From Sitta carolinensis (lineage: Eukaryota; Chordata; Aves; Passeriformes; Sittidae): a stretch of 64,000 bases of DNA. Under the pieces are notes generated by a model, which was not told where the DNA came from, did no database searches, and saw nothing but the letters and a program-made list of their open reading frames with translations. Below are positions 12,404-24,000 of this stretch, piece after piece. A program made the translations under genes and the position numbers. The stretch lies in assembly GCA_032173965.1 (NCBI GenBank), contig JAVUNC010000006.1, positions 33,761,870 through 33,825,869 of the forward strand, written 5' to 3'. The stretch's first letter is position 1; each line of letters opens with the position of its first letter.

Positions 12404-13266
12404 TACGATTATAGCTTCTAATGTTTCTTTCTTAAGTATTTGCATATGTGCTTTCCCTTACGTGTGGAATGATGAAACACTGAAATCTCATCCCTGGTAT
12501 CAGTGGGCTTTGCACCAGAGGTGTGTAGACAGAGCAGTGTGGGATAGTTTTCTGTTGCTGACATTTCATCAGCTCTGATGTCTTTGCATCTGTTGATACT
12601 CCAAAAATTGTGTAAAGACACTCCTGTTAAGGAAGCAAGTTGGTACCAATTATAGTTTTGTTACATCTTTAAAAATTGTATGCTTTTTAATTTTTAAGGT
12701 AAGTTACAGTTTCCTGCTTTGTTGCCAGAATACTCATTCTTTTTCTAACAAAATGCATTGCTCTTGTAGCTTAGTCAAAACAGAGTATACTGGATGATTT
12801 CTGTGTGCCCTTATTAACAGTGGATGAAATCAGTCAGCAAAAAAAATTACTTACAATGCTAAACAGTTTCTAGTTTTGCAAGAGTAGTAATTAAAGAGAG
12901 TGGTACAAAAAAATCTGTGCTACTTTACTGACTACTTGCCTTACTTGGCATTATAAAATTAACCACCACAGAAGACATTTTTATCATCCCTAAATATTTT
13001 AAATGTCTACAGGACGTCCATGATTTTAGTTGAAAATATGCTAAGAGACTTTCCCATAAAAATTATTTAGCCAAACACTAAATGACACATCTTTACTGTC
13101 ATGAGAGCCCATACACGTTTTGTTAAACCAATGATAAGGAGTCTTTTGAGCATTGCAAACTTTTCATCTCCGTTATATCCAATATTGCCAGTTAATAAAC
13201 TGATAAGGGTACGTATCTACATTCCATCCTATATCACAGCACTAGTACTTCCTACAATTGTGATGC

Positions 13267-13288
13267 TTTTTTTTTTTTTTTTTTTTTT
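13267..13288 (+). repeat. T22 homopolymer in spacer
   Basis: Simple T run in the spacer after ATXN3. Confidence 0.9.
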
Positions 13289-13983
13289 AGACAGAAATGT
13301 ATTTGAAGTGGTGTATGATTGGTTTTATTGTCAATAATTATAAGGGTGACAAGTATGCCATTAAATTAATATACTGGTGAAATCAGTTCTAAACCTGATA
13401 GAAAAATTGCTCTATGAAAAAGAGGGAAAACAATCTTTATTAGAGAACTTTTAACTTCTAAACTTCTGGACCACATACCATGCCCAGCCTTAGAGTTGCC
13501 TGTGCGGGACTGAGGCCAGTAAAGCTAAAAGGTATTAGAGTATTGCAGGCCAGCCATGAACCCTGCACCAAGGCTCTGCAAGATCCCGTTTGGGAAGCAA
13601 CAAGCAGGTTGTTCCATGTTCGTCTGGTAACGTTTGCCACAGCCTGTGTTTTGTGCCTGCTGCATTCTCAGGCTTCTAAAAATCTATGGTTTCACCTGTG
13701 AAATGCTCTTCTCAGCTTCATTTTGCTGTTGATGTGGTGCTTTAATTATGCATCTTTTTATGTAGTTATCAATTTGAAACAGGCAACGAGCCAGCTGCCC
13801 TGTATTTTATTTCCAATATCAGCACTTTTTCGACCAGTATCATTCTGACTGATACAAACCTGCTTTTTCTGTAACAGTGCAGTACTCCTTGTAGTTCCAA
13901 GTTTAAATACCTCACTTGATCAAAAAACAAAAAGAACTTTGAATTGGAGCAGTTTTTGGGTTCTGGCTGGAAATACAGCCAAG

Positions 13984-14345
13984 AATCACAGAATGGGTCA
14001 GGCTGGAAGAACCACAGTAGGGCATCTGGTCCAACTTCCCTGCTCAAGCACTGGGTGATCCCAGAGCGCACTGCACAGGATTCAGAGGATTCCTGAAGAG
14101 CTCCAGTGAGGGAGACTCCACGGCCTCGCTGGGCAATCTGTTCCAGTATGCAGTCACTGCACAGTAAACAAGTTTTTCCTGATATTCAGGTGGATCTTCC
14201 TGTGCATCAGTTTCTGCTTGTCCTGTTGCTGGGCACCAGCGGGAGGAGCCCGGACCTGGCCTCTTGGCACCTCTCGAGGTTCTCACAGACATCGATTAGG
14301 TCCCCTCAGTCGCCTCTTCCCTTCCCTATCCTCTCCATGTAGCCG
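13984..14345 (-). repeat. CR1 LINE fragment, 3' end
   Basis: Begins with aatcacagaatgggtcaggc, the reverse complement of the CR1 3' terminus (ATTCTRTG-type octamer). It continues with the usual landmarks ggcatctggtccaac, ctccacggcctcgctgggc and ctggcacctctcgaggt-like sequence. It stops just before the TRIP11 CpG island. Confidence 0.85.
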
Positions 14346-14618
14346 GGGCTTCAGGATCTTGTGAGTTATGTAAGCACATATACTCAAATACAAGTCGTGC
14401 CTAATCTCGTCTGCTGTTTTGCTAATGGCACAGGTTCATCCCGGCGGGCGAGTTCCCAAGAACCACACGGCGTTCCAAGCGCGCACCCGCCTGGCTGCGC
14501 CCCGCCCGCCGCTCCGCCACCATCCCGGCAGGCGCTGCTCCCGCCCACACGCCATATCCGCCTCCGAGGCGGCGCTCTAGCGCGGGCCGCCGCTCTCGAT
14601 GGTGTTTGCGAGGGTGTC

Positions 14619-14669
14619 ATGGCGGCCGTTGAGGTGGCAGTGGCCGGAGCTGCCGGGAGCAGTCGCTGA
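14619..14669 (+). promoter_or_regulatory. YY1-like motif / possible 16-codon uORF in TRIP11 leader
   Basis: gtcATGGCGGCCG at about 14616-14628 resembles the YY1 core (AAGATGGCGGC), which often sits just downstream of start sites of housekeeping genes. If transcribed, its ATG with a G at +4 opens a 16-codon reading frame (MAAVEVAVAGAAGSSR) ending at 14669, before the main start. Either role is inference. Confidence 0.35.
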
Positions 14670-14902
14670 GCCAGGACGGGACAGGAGAAGCCGGGAGGAG
14701 CAGCTGAGCCGGAGGAGCCGGGAGGATGCGCGCGGCTTTGGCGGAGGAGTTGCCGAGCCCGGTGTGCTGAGCCCGCAGCAGGAGCGGCGACCCGCTGTAG
14801 CGAGGAGAAGGGAGGCGGCGGCGGCGGCGCCTTGGCCCGCGGGACCCGGCTGCAGAGGCCGCCCGGCAGGGCCGAGCGAGGCCCGGAGCCCTCCGAGCCG
14901 CC

Positions 14903-15041
14903 ATGGCGTCGTGGCTGGGCGGGCTGGGCTCGGGGCTGGGCCAGTCCCTGGGGCAGGTGGGCGACAGCCTGTCCTCGCTCACCGGGCAGATCTCCAGCTT
15001 CACCAAGGACATCCTTCTGGAAGGCGCCGAGGAAGTGGGCG
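14903..15041 (+). CDS. TRIP11: TRIP11 exon 1 (ALPS motif)
   Basis: 139 nt encoding [20 protein letters not shown] and onward to [14 protein letters not shown]. This is the amphipathic lipid-packing sensor, with few charges on the polar face. Strong Kozak start; donor gtaagg; ends in phase 1. Confidence 0.95.
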
Positions 15042-18000
15042 GTAAGGGGGGCTCGGGGCGGGCCTGGCTCCGCGAGGGAGCTCTTCCTCCTCTTTCTCCG
15101 GCCGCCGGTCCCGTCCGGACCCACAGCGGCGGGGCCTGCGCTGCTCGCAGCGGCCGGGGGGAGCTGGTCGCGGCTCGGTGCCTTTCGCGAATGCTGCTGG
15201 CTTTGCTGCCTTTGTTTTTGTCTTTGTTCCGCTCTTGTGACCTCAGGATCTGGAGAATACACAGATATATTCTCAGGTTCTAATTGCAGACATGCACCAG
15301 TTTTAGGCTTGTTATTCAGAGGTTTTAGAATTCTGTGAAGTATTACGTTGCTCTGGAATGACAGCACTCACACAACACTCTCTTTCCTTTTAGTTTGCTT
15401 AGCTTATCTAAACCCTCAGTTAATTAGCTGCTTTTACACCGATTCCATAAAACTGCAGTTGTACAGAGGTTGTTTTGTCACTGGTGTGATCCAAGTCTGA
15501 CGTGTCACACAGGCAAAGGTTCAATGTTTGTCATTGTTTTGTTTATATTTCAGTTGTGCCCAGAGAAACCTGCCGAGTTCTACAGCCAAGTAGGAGAACA
15601 TGGCCCTTGCTTTATAAGGATTAGAGGCTAGAACGATTTATCTTTAAAACAGAAAATTAGAACAAAACAAAAAGCCAAGACAGAGACACCAGAGCAAGAT
15701 ATTCTATAAACTAATAGTAAATCTATTCTAGAATATAGTATTTTCTTCATATTTTTAATAATGACTTTCAGTTACAAATTTTTGAAAAAAAATTTAATAT
15801 AGCAGTTGTATAACGTGGTAATAAGTATCAATAGATTAATATCCCTAGTATTGTTTACTATCTTGTAACTATAAATTATTTTAAAAGTTAGCTTTCTCAA
15901 AACACTGTTAAGAATAGAAACCACAAAGAATAGCTATGACTTCTGAATAGTCATCTTAAGTGTGAAATTAAGCAATTCTACTTCATTTACAATCTCTTAT
16001 CTGTGAAGCGTTGTGAAAGAATATTATAGAAACATATGTTGTATAAACATTTTTGGCAAGCCGATATAATGGGTCTCATATGGATGGCCTTTTTGGTGCA
16101 CAGGTAAAATGCTCAGAAGAGAGAAATTCTGAGAACTGTGAAATATTTTTTTTTTTTCAGTTTTGTGAAAGACTTAGAAATGTTTTAAATTTCAAAATCT
16201 ATAGTAGCTTAGTTTGGAAAGTTATTTTATGTTCCTGAGCTGAGCAGTCATCTAGGGTGTTTGTTTTGCTTTTTTTTTTTTGAGATAAATTGTGAACGCA
16301 CATGTTTGCGCATCAGCTACTGATGTTTAGTAGTTATTTCCAGGTGTACTTCACTGCTGGATACTGCTGTGGACTGCTTCAGGTTCCTAAAAATTTCAGG
16401 GTAGTACATTTGTAAGGGTGACTAGACTCCAGGGTGTAAAAAACCTAAGTGGCATCTAAATACTCTTCTGTAAAGACCTTTAAATACAGTGTGGCCTAAA
16501 CAACACTTTTCAAGTACTTCCTTGAAGTTTGGATTTTTTTATTTCCGAATTGGTAAAAGTTTCCTAGATTTTAATATTATCCCTTACATTCAGTGTTTTG
16601 ACTCGCATCAGTCGTTTGTGGACTATGGACTTGCACATCTTCCATTTTGCAGTTTTCATGTGTAGATTGTTTTCTCTGCAGTGCTTGAGCTGTCTCAGTT
16701 TTAAACAAGTGGGTAATTACTAAATATATTTATAAGTATTTACTTGGAAACTGTACTTATTGCAAATTTTGCAGTATTGTCAAGGTTGCTTTGTAGTCAA
16801 TTCAAGATGATTTCTCATTGCTAAAAGGAAATGTGATTCTTCTGTCCATTAAAGGTGGGACACAGGAGAAGTAAACATAGTCAGTTTGAGGACAACTGAT
16901 CATTAAAGTGTATGTGGAATTACATGCTTTTTCTGTTGGATAAACTGGGATGGTAGATGTATCACCTTTTTAGAGACAATGAGTCTTGTGGGATTGATGT
17001 TTTGTTATTTGTGTGGTTTGGTTTTTATTCTGAAAATTCAGTCACTATTATGTGTATTTAATGGAACTAATACTTGTTTTGAAATTTTGCATGGCATTAC
17101 AGAAAAACACACAACTCTCAGGTCAGGAGCAAGTCTGAAATGAGAAACTGATTCAGGGGCACAAAATAGTCACGTAAAACATTTTTATCTCCCTTACTTT
17201 AAAGCTTAAATCCATACTAATCTGTTAGGGTTTTGATTTGATTTAAAGCCTAAATATGAGTGAATTAAATTAGATGCAGAAAGACTGTCTGAAAAATAAT
17301 GCTTACAGTGTTCTGATAAAAAACAGCTCTTGATGTTTACCTAGGAATGAACATTAAAGCAGTCTGAAGCAAGATATGTATTAATAACTGGTCTTAACAG
17401 ATTGAAAGGATTGTAATTAAAATGAAAACCTTCACTTTTTTTCAGATGCAGCGACAGAACTCCATGTATCCAATTCTAGACTCAGAGAAATAGAGAGTAT
17501 TAATGCAGCACAAAAGTTTGAAGTAAGAAATTTTAGATCTCTGTTGTAATTTAAAGTAATGCATACGATTTGTTTTGCATAAAGTTGAAGTACTGCTTTG
17601 AAGTTGTTTGTCCTTGAGTAAATCTAGAATGTGACTTCGGTTTTGTGCCACACTGCCATCACAGTGAGGGACACACATTTTATTTAGGGATACACATGTT
17701 TATTGGTGTATGCATATGCTGCAAGTTTTAATCTTTTGCTAACTGTGACTGTTCATGCCCTGTCAGGTGGACTTGGACTGCAGCAGTAGGCTTGGCTCTG
17801 AAAAGAGTGGGCATTTTCCCTGATTCTATTCTCTTTCTCTTGTCCTTCTGTTTGGTCATTCTGTCATAGGCAGCTTGTGCTCCTCCAAAATCACTTAAAA
17901 ATCTCATGTACCCTCATGGAAAGTGACTTCCTGCACTCTTGTACAGGGCTTGTTGGTCTTGTGACTTTATTTATGTCTCCAAATAAGTAACTTTCATGTA

Positions 18001-21000
18001 TGCCTTCAGGCCTCAAGAGCATTGTGAAGTTAATATACTGTTTTGGTGACATAACTGTTCCTGCTTGTCCTCTTTCTGGTTTCTTGCCATCTGCTCTTGG
18101 ACTGAGGTCGGAGAGAAAACACTGGATATTAACTCCAGTTTGTGCTTTGTGGCTGTTCTTAGATTCTGCCTGTGAATCTTGCTAAGATGTGATTCAGCCC
18201 TGAGTTTTTTAATTCTTGGCATTTATCTCTGGTCATCACAAATCTTTTTCTGAAAGTGAGCTGGAGTCCCTGCCATATAAAAATGGAAAGCTTGGACATG
18301 ACTGTGATTTTGTGCCCACACATTGCTGTTACTCTGTGTTTTGAATGAAACAACATGAGAAATCTGTACAATTTAACTTCTTTGCTGTCCAGTAGCTTTG
18401 TGCTTTTCTGATTCTTTTAAGGACTGACTGTTCTGAGTTTACCAACATTTATTTCTCATTTTTGCTAGAATGATAGACTGAAAAAAGTCTGTAGTGACTT
18501 AGAAGAAAAGCATGAAGCAGCAGAGCTGCAAATAAAGCAGTTGTCTATCGAGTATCGCAATCAGCTTCAACAGAAAGAGGTAGGACACAGACTAAAATTT
18601 CTCAGTAAGTATGTCCAATAAACTTACCTGTTTAATGCCTTTGTTATAGTGTCTGTTCTCTTCCAGTGGAAATAGTCGTCACAGCTATGGTTTCTTGGTT
18701 TGTTAATGTAGACTAAGACATATTTCATTGAATCATATAATGTAAGCCAAGCTGCCAGGAGGTAGTTGAGACGCGAAAATGCTCTGGGAATGTCGTGCAG
18801 CTGTCAGAATTTCTGTTGTTTCTGGGATTACTGTGAGAACAGACATTCTACTGCTTTGTATTTCTGATTCAGTTACTTTTAAAGAAGGCAACAGGAGCAA
18901 ATTCTCATTTGAAGCAATTATTTTGTCTTTAGATATCATTATTTATCCTAAAATATACAGTTAAAGAGAACTGAGCTATCTTTCAGAATTTGTGAAATGT
19001 CCCCTTTGTGATGGAAGCATCAGCTTCATAGCCCGTTGTATAACGTGAGATTTCATAGATCTAAATGAAGAAAGTTGCCAGGAGTTACACAAAAGGGAGT
19101 TTTATTTCTGATTTATTCACAAATTCATGTGGGAACTAGAGGAAGCAGAACTATGAGATGTATAAAGTTCTGCTTGTTAAATACAATAAAAGAGTGTTTA
19201 CAAAAAAACTACATGCAGCTAATTTCACTTTATTGTAAATAATTTAATTTTCACTACATTGAGTTGTTAACATAAAGGAAATCAAATGTAATAAAAATAA
19301 CTGGAAAAGCATCATATATTGCTTAACTTTCATATCTGAATACCTTCTTTATATATTTGAATTTTTTGTGTAACCAGTTAGCTTGGATATTTCTGAACTA
19401 CTTGTGCCCCTTGCTGCTAAAACACCCTGTGTCTTCATGTAAGGTACTTTATAACACTTGAGCTAAGGGTGTTTTTTTTTCTCAATTATGAGAATGTTTG
19501 GAGGTTTGCTTTTTTTAGTGAAAATGGTCAGTTATTTGTGCTGGGGATGTTGTTGGGTTCACATTTCATAAGGCCACAAAGGGTAAAGTAGAGTGTATTT
19601 TGATATCTTCTTATTCAAACAATGCATTCTGTTTTTTATATTCAGGTGGAAATCAGCCATCTAAAAGCCAGACAGAACGCACTACAGGAACAACTGCAGA
19701 AAGTACAGACAGCTGCTCAGACTGCTCAGCTGGGAGCTGGTGTTTTGCCAGCAGCCACTGCATCGGCCTCGTATGTTCCAGAGGTCAGACATTCCTCAGG
19801 TTTTGAAGGAGATGACATGGATTTTGGAGATATAATTTGGTCACAACAAGAAATAAACAGATTGTCCAATGAAGTTTCCAGGCTTGAATCAGAGGTTGAC
19901 CACTGGAAGCAGATTGCAGTGGTGAGTGGTTTCCCTGCTCTTCCCTCTCTACTCTAAATTACTGTTTTATCTGCATTTGGTGGATCTTTTAAAAGTTCAT
20001 GCTGAAAAATTTCTAGAAGCAGCATGTTTCGATGGAAAAGCTGAAACCTTTTGTCCTTAATCACATGATTAAGGACACATTCAGTGACTAACTTCCAGAT
20101 GCTTTTTGTGATGCTTTTATGAATGATTTATCAAGTTTGGTAAAGGATTTCCTGAAAATTTACCTAGAATGCTATTTCAGGGTTTTGTTTTTCTCATTCT
20201 GCCTTTCAAAAAATATTTTCCCTTCCTCCTGGCTACAATACCGATTTTTATTGATAGCACAGTACTGTTCAAAGTAATAGTTGGATACTTGCATGCTTTT
20301 TTTACACTTTCTCTTCTCCCTTGACTGGATATGTCCTTTATAATTTATGGTCTGTTGAGACAAAAAAGGATATAGTCTTTGAAGCTCCTGCTGATGTTGA
20401 GTTACCATTTTTCAAGGTATAGCCTGATTTCAGAGGTATGCTTTTCCCATTTGAAAATACTCAAAAACTAAACAACCCTGTTGTCTTACTATGAGAAATA
20501 ACACCTCCACTCCAAACTTTTACCCATTTTATGTGGTAATGTAATAATAAAAATCCACAAAAAATTTAAATGTTTCCATTAATTTTTTTTTTCTTTTAAA
20601 TAAAAATTACAGTAGATTGTAATTTTGTTTCATGTTAGCTTTGTTGTTTTCTACTTTTCAGTATCAATAGAGGAATCATTTAGTAAAAAAAAAAAATACA
20701 TGTATTTATCATAATTTTCATATGGCTATATGGTTTGGGGTTTTTCAGTCTTCCAAAGTGCAAGGCACAAATGACGCTGAGCAAAGTGAAATATGCAAAC
20801 TGCAGAATGTTGTTAAGGTAAGATGACAAACTAGTCTTCTTGTGCTTTACTCTTCATGTTTTTTCATATGGTCACATGACTTGTAAGTTTTGTAACTGGC
20901 ACTATTATGACATTATTAAAAATGCACGGGGGCAAGTAGTAGCATAGCAACACTTCAGTCAGCAGTACAGTATTTAAAAAGAGTTACTCTGAGAGAGGGT

Positions 21001-24000
21001 GTTTGTATCATTTGATAATAACTGTATGTTGGCTTGAAACAGTGACATTAGTACTTACAAGGCAAATCACTTTGTGAAGCTGTTGATGAGTTATGAGACG
21101 TATTGTAGATACACAGAATAATTTCTCCCTTCTCACAGACATCTTGCGTTTTTTTTTTTGTTGAAGGTGCAAAATATGGTTTTACACATCATCCTAGAAA
21201 GTTACTAAAAATGCATCCTAGTGTATCCACTTGTATGTAGGACTTGTAATTGCTTTACATTGGTTTAATATTTACTGTTGTGCAGACCATACTATTTGTG
21301 TAGACATATTTTTAAAACGAATTTCTTTCCACATGTTTAAAAAATCCCAACCAACAAAAATCAAGAAACTTGACTTATGTGAGAAATCCTTCAATAAATC
21401 CTTTAATTAGACTGTGGAAAACTTCTTTCTTTTGTTTTGTATTATTTCTTTCATAAGAAGACACTGTGCTGTATTTTGCCATTTTTTTTTCTCCTATGTA
21501 TTTTTAGGAGCTCAAACAGAATTTAAGTCAAGAAATAGATGAGCATCAGCATGAGCTGTCCGTGTTGCAGGATGCCCACAGACAGAAGTTAGTAGAGATA
21601 AGTCGCCGACACCGAGAAGAGCTGCGTGAATATGAAGAACGAATTGAAGAACTTGAGGATCGCTTACAACAAGGTCTCTGTCACCACTTGCTTTCTTGCT
21701 CTTTCTTGCTTTTTTTTATTTTATGTAGAGTGAATTTTGGTTAAAATGTTGAATATGCATGTAGCAGTACAACAGATATCAAATATATGATGTTTAGAAT
21801 TTGGATTCCAGTTTCAGTTCAACTTTGTGTTTAAGACCCATGTCCTGTATCCTTTATTCATTCTGGTTGGCTTGAACACTGGAATGATAACGTTTCATCT
21901 GTGGCATGTATCTGTCTGGAGGATCGTTTTCTGTATATACCAATTGTCGTGCTCTGAATTGTGCACTTTCTGGGTTGATTTTCTAACTTACACTGAATAT
22001 AGGTAGGGATAAGACATACCAAACTGAAGATAAGAAAGTAACAGGACAAAAAAAAAACTTTTATGAGAAGTACTGTGTGCCAGTTGGGTTACTTGACAAA
22101 ACCTCAAAGATTGGGTGTTGAGACATGGGAACAAGTTTCCCAGAGAAGTTATGGATGCTCAGTTTCTGGAAATGTTCATGGCCAGATTGGAAAGGACCAT
22201 GAGCCACCTGATCTAGTGGGTGGCATCCCTGCCTATGATGATTCAGGTGTTGAAACTAGATGTTCTAAAGGCCCAACCCAAACTCTGCTGTCATTCTATG
22301 CTGCCCTAAGGACCACACATTGGTGTGTGGCATCGCTACAATGTAGAAGCTCAGTAGTTCCCACAAATAACTTTTTGTTGCCTTGTAACTATTTCATACT
22401 CCCTAAAAATAGTCATGTTATTTAGGTTTCCTCAAGAGGCTTCTTTGCACAAATACATAAGCTTTGTCTGAAAATCTCTTATTTACCTCGTAAAGCTTGG
22501 ACTTCTAAAGAGTGCATATTCTCCTTTTGGAACTAGAGATCTATTCCCTGCTTGGAAAGAAGGGAAGTATTTTCACAGCTTCTCTATCTTTAAAGGCAGT
22601 ACTGATAGGGAATTTATTTCTTAAAATCACATGCCTGTTAAGATGTAATATGTTTTCTCACTTCACCTATGTACACCAGCAGGACTAATTTAGGGAAGTT
22701 GAAGGCAGAAGTCCCTTATCTTTTACATTACCACTTATGTGCAAAATAAGTGGTACTACTAATGGCTTTTGAATAACTAGAGTATTTTATATTTTTATTT
22801 TGTTCATTTTCATGATGACATAACAGGGACTAGGGCAGGGTCAAGTTTTGAGTGGACCCAGAAGTGAATTCACAAGTAGTGTGCTTTCATTTGGTGCTTT
22901 TTTCCTGCACTCTTCTGATGATGCATTTTAGTACTCTCTAACTTACCTGGAAATTACAGAAGATTGTAAAGAAATAAGAATGTCAGTATAATATGACAGA
23001 GTGATGGTTCTGTAAAAAGGTTTATTTCAAAAAATGTTTTTCTTCAGTTGAAAACCTTTGTGCATCATTTAACAAATTATTTGGAGCAAATTGTTCCCTA
23101 TAACAACCATTTAGAAAATCTTTGAAATGTAATTAATTAAATTATAAATGGATTTTGCATCAACCTGAATTTGATGGGAATTGATACATTTTTCTTAGAA
23201 AATCGAGAGTTTCCAAATCCTGATAAATTAGATTGTCATCTCCTCATCAAGAGAGGTGAGGATCAAGTATATTCTAATTAAACTGCAAAAAAACATGTCT
23301 TGCAACACTTACCGTTTAAAATTATTTGGTGCCAGGCATGTGAAAGTATTCAAAAAGCTACTTGTCATACCAGTAATATGTACAGCACAGCTTCAAATGT
23401 TAAACCTATTTAACCAGGCCTTCTGATGATGATGACCATGTCTTTGTTTTAGTCTACCTTCCTGTATCAGAAGAGGCGAGAGAAGTAAAATATCTAGAGT
23501 GATGGTTTTGGTTAATATTGTAAATAATCTCTTTTCTATTTTAGATGGTGTGAGCACTGATGCCATGGATGACTCTAAAGTTACTGAACAGAAAAAAAAA
23601 GCTCCGAGTCTAGATGGAGGACAGGTGGAAGAGTTGCAGGTTGTAAAGGACCTAGAGGATGAAATAAGAAAATTAAATCACAAATTGTCTTCTGCCAAAG
23701 CAGAAAACAAAAATCTTCTGAAAGAGCAAGAATTTGCAAAGCTAGAAAAAATCCAAATGGCACAAGATTATGAAAAGCTGAAATCTGACTTTAATGCACT
23801 TCAGATATCTGTGGCAGAGCAAGATGCTCTCCTGAAAGAACAGAAGCATCTCCAGTCAAAGACATCACTACCACAAGATGCTGTCAGCCTACAGCAAGCA
23901 TTGTTAGGTACTAAGTCTATGATTTTATTTTTATTATTTTATATTTTTAATATATTTTCACAGGTTTCACTTTTAAAACTCAAAATTTATTGTATCAATT

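Larger units (their letters stand above)
7211..12420 (+). other. ATXN3: ATXN3 long 3'UTR (extent inferred)
   Basis: AT-rich non-coding sequence after the ATXN3 stop. AATAAA signals occur at 10234-10239 and 12398-12403, with a weaker ATTAAA at 7254-7259. Human ATXN3 makes transcripts with a last exon of several kb, so the distal site would give a comparable 3'UTR of about 5.2 kb. The region holds a CR1 fragment (about 9797-10130) and a 12-bp hairpin (9184-9219). The exact end is inference. Confidence 0.55.
12421..14440. other. ATXN3-TRIP11 spacer
   Basis: No gene recognised. It contains a T22 run at 13267-13288 and a CR1 fragment from about 13984 to 14345, then passes directly into the TRIP11 CpG island. 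Confidence 0.6.
14440..15200 (+). promoter_or_regulatory. CpG-island promoter of TRIP11
   Basis: Abrupt change from AT-rich DNA to very GC- and CpG-rich sequence covering the TRIP11 5'UTR, first exon and start of intron 1. No TATA box seen. A housekeeping-type promoter is expected for a ubiquitous Golgi protein. The exact transcription start cannot be read from sequence. Confidence 0.8.

Noticed and set aside
14599..15045. 148-codon plus frame overlapping TRIP11 exon 1
   Set aside because: Out of frame with the conserved ALPS start, composition driven by GC content; kept only as a possible upstream ATG.
14384..15367. 327-codon open frame on the minus strand across the TRIP11 promoter
   Set aside because: It lies in CpG-rich DNA where stops are rare, has Ala/Arg/Pro-rich low-complexity translation, and overlaps TRIP11 exon 1 in antisense. 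No homology recognised.
22063..22425. 120-codon plus frame in TRIP11 intron 6
   Set aside because: Largely inside a CR1 3' end, not matching CR1 protein, no splice support.
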